Source: a bacterium (GTDB lineage: Bacteria; Bacillota; Clostridia; Christensenellales; Aristaeellaceae). From it: DNA of 64,000 nt. Of the stretch, positions 1-9,228 are shown piece by piece; positions within the stretch are counted from its first letter, which is position 1, and the number at the start of each line of letters is the position of its first letter. Under the pieces are notes generated by a model, which worked only from the letters and a program-made list of their open reading frames with translations, was not told the DNA's origin and did not search any database. The stretch lies in assembly GCA_004563405.1 (NCBI GenBank), contig SFTH01000015.1:4820-68819 (forward strand). The letters are read 5' to 3'. The position numbers and the translations under genes were made by a program.

Positions 1-2
1 GC

Positions 3-794
3 GCTTCCGACACACCGCGCAACGTGCTGCGCCTGAATGTGTTGCCCGAAATCGAGAGAAGCTATCCATCGGCGGCGTCCGCTCTGGCGCGCTACGGAAG
101 GCTCGCGCGCATCGAGAGCGATTTTGTCGCCCGACTGGCCGAACGCTTTCTGGCGGAGCGCCTGGAGCGCGGTCCCTACGGACAGCGGCTTCGCATCGAG
201 GGCGGCGAGGAGGAGGCACTCCTGCGCCGGGCGCTGCGGGCGCTCTGCGGGCGTTCCACAGGCGCGGAAAAGATGGACGCGCTGGTAGCGCTGGCGCGCA
301 GGGAACGTGGGAAAATGGAAATCTGCGGCGGCCTGCGGGCGGAAAAGACGCCCGGCTGGCTGTATCTGCTCCGGGGAGAACCCGGGGAAACGCCGGAAGT
401 TCCGCTGGCCCTCCCCGGCGAGACCATTCTCCCGGAGCTGTGCCGGGTGCGCGCGGAGGAGGGCTGCTTCCCGCTCAACCGAAGCGACCCCCGCACGGAG
501 CTTCTGGATCCGGCCAGCCTGCGCGGCGCGGTGCTGCGGACGCGGCGGCCGGGAGACCGCTTTCACCCCCTGGGCGCGCCGGGAGACCGGCTGCTCTCGG
601 ATTACTTCACCGACCGGAAGGTCGACCGGCCCCTGCGGGACTGTTGGCCGCTGGTGGCCGCGGGCAATCGCGTGCTCTGGGTCTGCGGCCTGGGGCTGAG
701 CGAGACCGCCCGGCTGCAAAACGAACGCCTGCGCTGTGTGCGCTTGACGATATATTCCATTACCGATGAAAAAGCGGAGGTAGAGTATGAATAA
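3..794 (+). CDS. tilS: tRNA(Ile)-lysidine synthase, C-terminal part (partial)
   Basis: The gene enters from the left edge, so its N-terminal PP-loop ATPase domain is outside the window. TilS attaches lysine to C34 of the CAU-anticodon tRNA-Ile in the cytoplasm so that it reads AUA. The visible part opens with the family signature DTPRNVLRLNVLP, continues through a helical middle region, and ends with the C-terminal tRNA-binding TilS domain (TRRPGDRFHPLG, then ...KVDRPLRD..PLVAAGNRVLWVCGLG). The stop overlaps the start of hpt by 8 nt, the usual tilS-hpt-ftsH order of Firmicutes, so the genes are probably cotranscribed. The identification rests on these motifs and on gene order. Confidence 0.93.
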   Translation, partial: ASDTPRNVLRLNVLPEIERSYPSAASALARYGRLARIESDFVARLAERFLAERLERGPYGQRLRIEGGEEEALLRRALRALCGRSTGAEKMDALVALARRERGKMEICGGLRAEKTPGWLYLLRGEPGETPEVPLALPGETILPELCRVRAEEGCFPLNRSDPRTELLDPASLRGAVLRTRRPGDRFHPLGAPGDRLLSDYFTDRKVDRPLRDCWPLVAAGNRVLWVCGLGLSETARLQNERLRCVRLTIYSITDEKAEVEYE

Positions 795-1335
795 CGACAT
801 TGCAAGAGTTCTGGTTTCGGAGGAACAGCTCCAGAAGCGCATTCGTGAGATGGGCGCGGAAATCGCCCGCGACTACGCCGGAAAGAACCCCACCATGGTG
901 TGTATTCTCAAGGGCGCGGTGATGTTTTACACGGATCTTCTGCGCAACATTCCCGTTCCGCTGACGATGGACTTCATGGCCGTTTCCAGCTATGGCAATC
1001 GCACCAAGTCCTCCGGCGAGGTGGAAATCCGCAAGGATCTGTCCACCTCCATTGAAAACAAGCATGTGATCATCGTGGAGGACATCGTGGATTCGGGCTT
1101 CACCCTGAGCTACCTCACGCGCATGCTCGCCTCCCGCGGCGCCGCCAGCATCCGCCTGGCCACGCTGCTGGACAAGCCCTCCCGCCGCGCGCCGGGCATC
1201 ACCCTGAAATCGGACTACTCCGGCTTTGTGGTGGGCGATGAATTCGTGGTGGGCTACGGTCTGGATTACGCGGAGCACTACCGCAATCTCCCCTACATCG
1301 GCGTGCTCAAGCCCGAAGTGTACCAGGGCAAGTGA
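787..1335 (+). CDS. hpt: Hypoxanthine phosphoribosyltransferase
   Basis: This purine-salvage enzyme joins hypoxanthine or guanine to PRPP to give IMP or GMP in the cytoplasm. The 182-residue protein has the type I phosphoribosyltransferase PRPP loop VEDIVDSGFTLSYL (about residues 97-110), the early GAVMFYTDL segment and the C-terminal VVGYGLDYAEHYRNLPYIGVL stretch typical of HPRT. Length is normal for the family. A GGAGG ribosome site at 776-780 lies inside the end of tilS, 6 nt before the ATG, which points to translational coupling. Its PRPP donor could come from the Prs-like gene at 6183. Confidence 0.95.
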   Translation: MNNDIARVLVSEEQLQKRIREMGAEIARDYAGKNPTMVCILKGAVMFYTDLLRNIPVPLTMDFMAVSSYGNRTKSSGEVEIRKDLSTSIENKHVIIVEDIVDSGFTLSYLTRMLASRGAASIRLATLLDKPSRRAPGITLKSDYSGFVVGDEFVVGYGLDYAEHYRNLPYIGVLKPEVYQGK

Positions 1336-1419
1336 AGCTGACGCGTTTATACTGCGTTTATATTCTTTTCATACAATAACGATCGAACCTTCGTCTATCG
1401 GAAAGAGAGGATTTCTGGT

Positions 1420-3465
1420 TTGAAGAAAAAGAGAAGCATGTTGCAGGGCCCGCTGATGTACCTGCTGCTGCTGGCAGTCATCCTCGGCGTCGTGTGGATG
1501 CTGGGCTCCGACAGTCCCACGCCCTCGATTACGCTGAGCTATTCTGATTTTCTGGAATGGGTGGAAGCCGACCTGAAGGCGGAACAGGGCATTGCGCTGA
1601 CGGACGGAGAGAAGGAAATGTCCATTTCCCGCATCGTGATTCAGCAGAGTACCCTCTACGGCCTGAAGGAGGACAGCCTGATTCCCGAGTCGGGCTTCCC
1701 CTCCAGCTATGACTTCAAGGTCATCGTGCCCAGCGAGAAGCAGTTCTACGAGGATGTGAACCGCATCTACGAGAGTGTGCTGGGGCACAGCGTGAGCCCG
1801 ACGGAATACGCCTTCCGCTTCGCCACGGAGCTGCCCGCGCAGACCTCCTGGCTGGCCGAATGGTTGCCGCTGATCGTCACGATGGTGCTGTTCGCGCTGC
1901 TGTGGTATTTCCTGATGCGCCAGCAGACCGGCGGCGGCAAGGGCGGCATGATGGGCTTCGGCAAGTCCCGGGCGCGGCAGATGGATCCCTCTGCCAACAA
2001 GGTCACCTTCCGGGACGTCGCCGGCGCGGACGAGGAGAAGGAGGAGCTGCAGGAGATCGTGCAGTTCCTGAAGAACCCCAAGAAGTTCACCCGCGTGGGC
2101 GCGAAGATCCCCACGGGCATCCTGCTCGTGGGCCCGCCCGGAACGGGCAAGACGCTGCTGGCCCGCGCTGTGGCCGGAGAGGCCGGCGTGCCCTTCTTCA
2201 CCATCTCCGGTTCGGACTTTGTGGAGATGTTCGTCGGCGTGGGCGCGAGCCGTGTGCGCGACCTGTTTGCTGAGGCAAAGAAGAACGCGCCCGCCATCGT
2301 GTTCATCGACGAAATCGACGCCGTGGGCCGCCAGCGCGGCGCAGGACTGGGCGGCGGACACGACGAGCGCGAGCAGACGCTCAACCAGCTGCTGGTGGAA
2401 ATGGACGGCTTCACCCACAACGAGGGCGTGATCATCATGGCCGCCACGAACCGCGCGGACGTGCTGGATCCCGCGCTGCTGCGCCCCGGCCGCTTCGACC
2501 GGCGCATCCTGGTCAACTACCCGGATGTGATCGGCCGCGAGGAGATTCTGAAGGTGCACGCGCGGAACAAGCCCCTGGCCAAGGACGTGGATCTGAAGGT
2601 GCTGGCGCGCCGCACGCCCTATTTCACCGGCGCGGATCTGATGAACGTGATGAACGAGGCGGCGCTGCTGACCGCGCGCAAGGACCTTCCGGAGATCACC
2701 ATGGCCACCATCGAGGAGGCCATCACCCGCGTGATGGCAGGCCCGGAGAAGCGCTCCAAGCGCATCACGGACATGGACCGCAGGCTCGTGGCCTACCACG
2801 AGGGCGGCCACGCCATCGTGTCCTACTATATCCCCGAGTGCGACAAGGTGCATGAGATCACCACCATTCCCCGCGGACAGGCGGGCGGCTACACCATGTA
2901 CCTTCCCCAGGAGGAGTTCAACTACATCACCACTGCGCGCCTGAAGGCGCAGATGGCGAGCCTGATGGGCGGCCGCGTGGCCGAGGCCATCGTGTTTGGC
3001 GACATCTCCACCGGCGCCTCCAGCGACATCAAGCGCGCCACGGAAATCGCGCGGGAGATGGTGACCGAATACGGCATGAGCGAAAAGCTCGGCCCCGTGT
3101 TCCTGGGCACCGAGCACGAGGTCTTCCTGGGCAAGAGCTTCTCCCAGCAGAATTCGGGCTTCTCTGAGCAGGTGAACGAGACCATCGACGCGGAGGTGCA
3201 CGCGCTGATCGACGGCGCGTACAGGCGCGCCGAGGGCATTCTCACCGAGCACCGCGACCAACTGGACGCGCTGGCGGCGCTGCTGATTGAGCGCGAGAAG
3301 CTGGACGATCAGGAGTTCGAATGCTTCATGACCGGCCGCGAGCTTCCCGAGGCGAAGCAACCGGCTGCCGGTACTCCGCAGCCGCAGGCGGACGAAGCCT
3401 GCGCGCCGGTTGAAGAACCGGCCGCGAGCGACGCGGAGGAACCGTCTGAGAACGATCAGGAGTAA
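1420..3465 (+). CDS. ftsH: ATP-dependent zinc metalloprotease FtsH
   Basis: FtsH is a membrane-bound AAA+ protease that extracts and degrades membrane and regulatory proteins. The TTG start at 1420 follows a GAGAGG site by 9 nt. The 681-residue protein has two membrane helices (about residues 11-28 and 149-166) flanking an extracytoplasmic domain, then an AAA+ module with Walker A GPPGTGKT (238-245), Walker B IVFIDE (293-298) and the second region of homology ending in RPGRFDRR. The zinc site is HEGGH (460-464), a variant of the usual HEAGH that keeps both histidines and the catalytic glutamate. The acidic, proline-rich tail is unstructured. It is third in the tilS-hpt-ftsH cluster and is followed by a terminator. 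Confidence 0.97.
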   Translation: MKKKRSMLQGPLMYLLLLAVILGVVWMLGSDSPTPSITLSYSDFLEWVEADLKAEQGIALTDGEKEMSISRIVIQQSTLYGLKEDSLIPESGFPSSYDFKVIVPSEKQFYEDVNRIYESVLGHSVSPTEYAFRFATELPAQTSWLAEWLPLIVTMVLFALLWYFLMRQQTGGGKGGMMGFGKSRARQMDPSANKVTFRDVAGADEEKEELQEIVQFLKNPKKFTRVGAKIPTGILLVGPPGTGKTLLARAVAGEAGVPFFTISGSDFVEMFVGVGASRVRDLFAEAKKNAPAIVFIDEIDAVGRQRGAGLGGGHDEREQTLNQLLVEMDGFTHNEGVIIMAATNRADVLDPALLRPGRFDRRILVNYPDVIGREEILKVHARNKPLAKDVDLKVLARRTPYFTGADLMNVMNEAALLTARKDLPEITMATIEEAITRVMAGPEKRSKRITDMDRRLVAYHEGGHAIVSYYIPECDKVHEITTIPRGQAGGYTMYLPQEEFNYITTARLKAQMASLMGGRVAEAIVFGDISTGASSDIKRATEIAREMVTEYGMSEKLGPVFLGTEHEVFLGKSFSQQNSGFSEQVNETIDAEVHALIDGAYRRAEGILTEHRDQLDALAALLIEREKLDDQEFECFMTGRELPEAKQPAAGTPQPQADEACAPVEEPAASDAEEPSENDQE

Positions 3466-3472
3466 AGCGGCA

Positions 3473-3511
3473 AACTGTCGCCCCGGAGCAATCCGGCGGC
3501 GGCAGTTTTTT
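3473..3511 (+). terminator. Intrinsic terminator after ftsH
   Basis: A 10-bp stem (AACTGTCGCC at 3473-3482 with GGCGGCAGTT at 3498-3507, one G-U pair) encloses a CG-rich loop and runs into a T tract at 3506-3511. It starts 7 nt after the ftsH stop codon. Confidence 0.8.
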
Positions 3512-3526
3512 GCGCAGCCGCACTTT

Positions 3527-3631
3527 CAAATGGGCTGCAATTGGACCTCTGCTGTCGCCTGCGCTCCGGCGCAGCCAAACTCCCAAATGGGCTGCAATTG
3601 GGCCTCAGCCGTCGCCTGCGCTCCGGCGCAG
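3527..3631 (+). repeat. Two-copy 48-nt direct repeat, 57-nt period
   Basis: Copies at 3527-3574 and 3584-3631 begin with CAAATGGGCTGCAATTGG and end with CTGCGCTCCGGCGCAG, differing at only a few bases. Each copy ends in a perfect hairpin, CTGCGC-TCCG-GCGCAG. A second, outer repeat flanks the pair: CAATCCGGCGGCGG followed by a T6 run occurs near 3489-3511 and again near 3652-3667, so a block of about 160 nt seems to have been partly duplicated. No convincing coding frame covers it. Confidence 0.75.
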
Positions 3632-3930
3632 TTCCTCCGGGACAATCCGGCGGCGGACGTTTTTTGCGCCCTTCCCTCCGCCCATCCGCGCGTGCGGTTC
3701 AGGCCCTGTGCACGCGCGTGAAGCAGACGCAGCGCAGGGAACTCCAACGGGCGGCACGCGGCCATTGCTCCGCGAAACGGCGCAATGGGACTTCCGGGGA
3801 TGGACAAATGTCCGTCTCCATTCACTCCGTGCAAACAGGGATTTTACCCGAATGAACCTGAAACAACACGGGATTGCGCCTTTATTTTCAATCTTATAAA
3901 GTGAATTACCCTTTATCCTTCCCATACAAT
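3632..3930. other. Intergenic stretch without recognised gene
   Basis: This is the rest of the 506-nt gap between ftsH and the VanW-type gene. It contains a second copy of the CCGGCGGCGG...T6 tract, a small inverted repeat CCATTGC/GCAATGG near 3761-3790 and then AT-richer DNA leading into a promoter. Open frames here are short, lack ribosome sites and look like chance frames in GC-rich DNA. Confidence 0.5.
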
Positions 3931-3931
3931 G

Positions 3932-3940
3932 TGGTATAAT
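3932..3940 (+). promoter_or_regulatory. Extended -10 promoter of the VanW-type gene
   Basis: TGG-TATAAT at 3932-3940 is a perfect extended -10 element; no good -35 is visible at the right distance. Because it overlaps the ATG at 3939, translation cannot reasonably start there, which supports the downstream ATG at 3972. Confidence 0.7.
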
Positions 3941-3971
3941 GGAATCAGCAAATGTGGAGAGGTATGTGAGA

Positions 3972-5708
3972 ATGGAGCGCAAGCCTTATTCCGGTTCTTC
4001 GGAGCGCGCACGGGGCGCGTCGACGAACCGCCCGGGTTCTGCAGACAAGCGTACCTCTGCTTCTTATGCGCGCAATTCTGCCTCTACGCGCAGCGGCGCG
4101 GGCGAAGCGCCGCGCACCGCCCCGAACAGGCGTCCGGAGGCCGACCGCAGCGGCGCGACGCGCAGACCTGCGCCCCAGGGGCGCGCCTATCCGGAGGGCA
4201 ACGCCCACGCCGGCTGCAGCGGATATGAGCCGCGAAGCGGAAGCGGCAGGGCGGATAACCGGAGCCGCAGCGCGCAACCCGTACGGCCTTCCAGACCGAG
4301 GCGCAGAAAGAAGGATCCCTTGGCGCGCCTGATTCCGCTGGGCATGCTGGTGGCCGCGCTGATCCTCGCGTTTCAGGTGGGTTCCGCCTGGCTGGTGGCC
4401 ACGGCGAACCGGTCTACATATCTGGACAATATCTATGTGAACGGCATCAAGATCGACGCCTTCACCAGGGAGGCGGGCGCAGAATACGTGCGCCAGCAGA
4501 TTGACGAGCGCCTCAACGCCACCTACACGCTCACTTGCGGTGAGAAGAGCTGGAGCATCTGCGCGGCGGACTTTGGCGCGAGCATCGAGACGGACGCGCT
4601 GATGGAACGGGCGTGGAACATTGGCCACGTCGGCACGATATTCGACCGGAAGAAGGCCGTCCAGTCCCTGAAGGAGAACCCCATCGAGCTGGAAGCGCCG
4701 CTGAATTATGACGAGAGCCGCGTCGATACGCTGGTGGACGAAATCTACAACGCGGTCTATGTGGCGCCGCAGGACGCGGCAGTCGCAATGAACGTGGATC
4801 AGCCCTATCTGATCTCCGAGTCCTCCCGTGGCGAGGAGCTGGACCGGGAGATCGCCCGGGAGCAGATCGTCTCCCTGATCGAGACGGGCGAGGGCGAGGG
4901 CGAGCTGCCGATGATCATGCTGGATCCGGCGCTGAGCACCGACTCTGCCATGGAATCCATGAACCTGATCGTCGAATACAAGACGGACACCTCCATGCGC
5001 GGCTACAACAGCCGCTACAACGTGCGCAAGGCCCTCTCCTACTTCAGTCCCATGGAGGTCAAGCCCGGCGAGGAAGTGGACTTCAACGCCATCGTGGGCC
5101 CCCGCACCGAGGAGCGCGGATGGATGCCCGCGACGGAATACATCGACAATCAGGCCAAGGAGGGCTACGGTGGCGGCGTGTGCCAGGCCAGCTCCACGCT
5201 CTACGGCGCGCTGCTGAAGGCGGGCATGACCATCATTGACCGCTACCCCCACTCCATGACGGTCGCCTATGTGGATCCGAGCCTGGACGCGGCGGTGACG
5301 GATACCAAGAAGAACCTGGTCTTCCGCAACGACACCGACAACTCCATCTTCATCTTCACGGAGGTCACCACGGAGTACGCTGCGGTGCGCATCTACGGCG
5401 AGCGCCCGGCCTACCGCTACGAGCTGGAATCCAAGATTGTCAGCCAGGACAACAACGCCGTGCGCGTCAGCTACATCCCCGACAGGGACGCCAAGTACTG
5501 CTACTACGAGACTGAGACGCAGCTCTACAAGAAGGGCCACTCCGCCTGCACCAGCGAGGGATGGATCGTTGCCTACGACTGGGACACCGGCGAGGAGGTC
5601 TCCCGCAAGCAGCTCTCCCTGGACATCTATGAGTCCGGCACCGACATCTACTGGCGTGGCATCCATTCCGTCAACGAGGTCGAAGTCGCAGATCCGACTT
5701 TGCAATAA
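3972..5708 (+). CDS. VanW family membrane-anchored protein
   Basis: This is a VanW-domain protein of the kind common in clostridial cell envelopes; the biochemical role of VanW is not established. The start at 3972 has a GGAGAGG site 9 nt upstream. The N-terminal 110 or so residues are Arg/Ser/Pro/Gly-rich, disordered and cytoplasmic, followed by one membrane helix (LIPLGMLVAALILAFQVGSA), a region resembling the peptidoglycan-binding-4 domain, and the VanW domain with its hallmark YGGGVCQASSTLYGALL at about residues 399-415. The C terminus is G5-like in position but not clearly recognisable. It lies alone between terminator-bounded ftsH and ridA. A wall-remodelling or glycopeptide-related role is inference from the family name only. 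Confidence 0.88.
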   Translation: MERKPYSGSSERARGASTNRPGSADKRTSASYARNSASTRSGAGEAPRTAPNRRPEADRSGATRRPAPQGRAYPEGNAHAGCSGYEPRSGSGRADNRSRSAQPVRPSRPRRRKKDPLARLIPLGMLVAALILAFQVGSAWLVATANRSTYLDNIYVNGIKIDAFTREAGAEYVRQQIDERLNATYTLTCGEKSWSICAADFGASIETDALMERAWNIGHVGTIFDRKKAVQSLKENPIELEAPLNYDESRVDTLVDEIYNAVYVAPQDAAVAMNVDQPYLISESSRGEELDREIAREQIVSLIETGEGEGELPMIMLDPALSTDSAMESMNLIVEYKTDTSMRGYNSRYNVRKALSYFSPMEVKPGEEVDFNAIVGPRTEERGWMPATEYIDNQAKEGYGGGVCQASSTLYGALLKAGMTIIDRYPHSMTVAYVDPSLDAAVTDTKKNLVFRNDTDNSIFIFTEVTTEYAAVRIYGERPAYRYELESKIVSQDNNAVRVSYIPDRDAKYCYYETETQLYKKGHSACTSEGWIVAYDWDTGEEVSRKQLSLDIYESGTDIYWRGIHSVNEVEVADPTLQ

Positions 5709-5742
5709 AACAATAAAATACGCACCGGGAGTGTATGAAGAG

Positions 5743-6123
5743 ATGAAGAAATGCTTTCTGACCCAGAGAGGCCCCAAGGCCATCGGGCCCTATTCAACGG
5801 CGAACATCGCCGGTTCCTGCTGCTATCTGTCCGGCATGCTGGGCGTAAACCCGGAGACCGGCAAGCTGGCGGAGGGCGGCGTGGAGGCCCAGGCCCGGCA
5901 GGCCATGAACAATGTGCGCACCGTGCTGGAGGAAATGGGACTGAGCACCGGCGCGGTGGTCAAGACCACCGTCTTCCTGGCGGATCTGGGCGACTTTGGC
6001 GCGGTGAACGCCATCTATGCGGATTTCTTCGGCCCGGACTATCCCGCGCGCAGCTGCGTGCAGGTGGCCCGCCTGCCGATGGACGCTCTGGTCGAGATCG
6101 AGGCCATTGCGACCCTGGAATAA
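5743..6123 (+). CDS. ridA: RidA family enamine/imine deaminase
   Basis: RidA hydrolyses reactive 2-aminoacrylate-type enamines made by PLP enzymes, protecting other PLP enzymes. The 126-residue product has normal length and the family core PARSCVQVARLP, whose arginine binds the substrate carboxylate, plus a C-terminal EIEAIATL. The start chosen is the ATG at 5743 with GGGAG 11 nt upstream; a GTG at 5731 in the same frame is less well placed. It follows the VanW-type gene by 34 nt and could share its transcript. Confidence 0.94.
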   Translation: MKKCFLTQRGPKAIGPYSTANIAGSCCYLSGMLGVNPETGKLAEGGVEAQARQAMNNVRTVLEEMGLSTGAVVKTTVFLADLGDFGAVNAIYADFFGPDYPARSCVQVARLPMDALVEIEAIATLE

Positions 6124-6182
6124 GGGATCGGTTGTATCGGGATTGGGATTTCTGCAAAGGATAATAGAAGTGAGGGGTTATT

Positions 6183-7184
6183 ATGTTTGAATCGGCGAAC
6201 GTATCCATTTTCGCGGGCAGCGGCGGACAGGTCTTTGCGGAGCGCATGTGCAAGTACATGGGCAAGCGGCTCGGTTCTTCCGAAGTGATCACCTTCTCTG
6301 AGGGCAACACGTTTGTCCGCGTCAATGAATCCGTGCGCGACCGCGACGTGCTACTGGTGCAGCCCATCGGCCTGCACTCCAACGATGAATTCGTGGAAAT
6401 TCTGTTCTGGATGGACGCCTTCAAGCGCGCCAACGCACACTCCTGCACGCTCATCATGCCCTACTTCGGCTACGGCAAGGGCGACAAGAAGGACGAGCCC
6501 CGCGTGTCCATCCGCGCCCGCGTCTGCGCGGAGTGCATGGAGCTGGCGGGCGCCGACCGCTTCGTGACCATGGATCTGCACGCGCAGCAGCTCCAGGGCT
6601 TCTTCAAGCGCCCGATGGACCATCTCTACGCCACGCCCATGCTGGCCGAGGTGGTCAAGCAGCTGGACACGAGCAACATGGTCATCGTCTCCCCCGACGC
6701 AGGCTACGCCAAGCAGGCGCGCAAGTTCGCCTCCATGCTGAACCTGCCCATCGCCATCGGCGACAAGGAGCGCGTGGATCACACCGAAAACGCCTCGATC
6801 CTCGAGGTCATCGGCGAGGTCAAGGGCAAGGATTGCCTGATCGTGGACGACTTCACCATCTCCGGCGGCACGCTGGTGAACCTGGCCGACAGCCTCGTGG
6901 CCCGCGGCGCAAGGAGCATCCGCGCCATGCTGAGCCACAACATCATCTCCGCCTCCGGCGTGCGAAAGATCAACGCCAGCCGCATCGAGGCCGTCTACTC
7001 CACCGACACCGTCTCCAACCCCAACATCGTCGGCGAGGAAAAGTTCAAGACGATCTCCGTGGCTCCCATGTTCGCCGAAACCATCATGCGCTACTACAAC
7101 TACGAGTCCGTCAACGACATGTTCAACAAGCTGCCGGACAAGGTGGTACAGGCGGGCTTTGAGCTTGCCGGCCTGAAGCTCTGA
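6183..7184 (+). CDS. prs: Ribose-phosphate pyrophosphokinase, divergent type
   Basis: The enzyme makes PRPP from ribose 5-phosphate and ATP. The 333-residue protein has two phosphoribosyltransferase-like domains and the family segments MDLHAQQLQGFF and VSPDAGYAKQARKFA. Two key loops differ from textbook PrsA: the flexible loop reads YGKGDKKDEPRVSIRAR instead of YxRQDRKxxxREPI, and the PRPP loop reads IVDDFTISGGT instead of VDDMIDTAGT. These look like a consistent subfamily rather than damage, since the metal-binding DD and the loop glycines are kept. A GAGGGG site precedes the ATG. PRPP made here would feed hpt nearby. A regulatory PRPP-synthase paralogue is possible. Confidence 0.88.
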   Translation: MFESANVSIFAGSGGQVFAERMCKYMGKRLGSSEVITFSEGNTFVRVNESVRDRDVLLVQPIGLHSNDEFVEILFWMDAFKRANAHSCTLIMPYFGYGKGDKKDEPRVSIRARVCAECMELAGADRFVTMDLHAQQLQGFFKRPMDHLYATPMLAEVVKQLDTSNMVIVSPDAGYAKQARKFASMLNLPIAIGDKERVDHTENASILEVIGEVKGKDCLIVDDFTISGGTLVNLADSLVARGARSIRAMLSHNIISASGVRKINASRIEAVYSTDTVSNPNIVGEEKFKTISVAPMFAETIMRYYNYESVNDMFNKLPDKVVQAGFELAGLKL

Positions 7185-7197
7185 TTCAGAGGCGCAG

Positions 7198-7225
7198 CCG
7201 CCCGGCCCTCTTCGGAGCCGGGCGG
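7198..7225 (+). terminator. GC hairpin after prs
   Basis: A perfect 9-bp stem, CCGCCCGGC at 7198-7206 with GCCGGGCGG at 7217-7225, starts 13 nt after the prs stop. It lacks a T run, so it may protect the 3' end rather than terminate. Confidence 0.5.
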
Positions 7226-7255
7226 TTCACAAGATCAACTTCAAAGCAATGTTTC

Positions 7256-7300
7256 AAAAAACCAGGAGTCGGAGCTTCGCGCCCCGGCCCCTGGTTTTTT
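7256..7300. terminator. Bidirectional terminator between prs and glnS
   Basis: AAAAAACCAGG (7256-7266) pairs with CCTGGTTTTTT (7289-7299) around a GC-rich loop. The A and T runs on the two sides make it a plausible terminator in both directions between these convergent genes. Confidence 0.75.
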
Positions 7301-7484
7301 CTCCATTCCCCGACGCATCGCCGGGAGCTGTCCGCATATCGCGCGTCCCCGCCGTACGCGCCGTCGGGGACAATGACTCCATTGCGAGAGGGTTGTGGCC
7401 CTCCCACACTCTCCTGACGCCTTCGACAGCCGAAAGCAGCGCTTCCGCCGGGTGATTCCGGCGGAAGCGCCGCCTGTCATGCAT
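7301..7484 (-). other. Structured 3' region downstream of glnS
   Basis: No gene is seen. On the minus strand, directly after glnS, a 13-bp perfect hairpin (7439-7451 with 7458-7470) is followed by the string GGCTGTCGAA, then GGAGAGTG, a GAGGG/CCCTC hairpin (about 7388-7403) and a GTCCCCG/CGGGGAC hairpin (7345-7371). The hairpin plus GGCTGTCGAA...GGAGAGTG arrangement occurs again after the M14 peptidase gene near 60680-60743. Confidence 0.5.
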
Positions 7485-9197
<1,713 letters not shown>

Positions 9198-9228
9198 TCC
9201 CCCTACTCCTTATGCTTTTGAAGCCCGC

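Noticed and set aside
3510..3899. Overlapping open frames of about 100-130 codons in the ftsH/VanW gap
   Set aside because: They run across the direct repeats and the hairpins on both strands, have no ribosome sites, and owe their length to GC-rich, stop-poor DNA.
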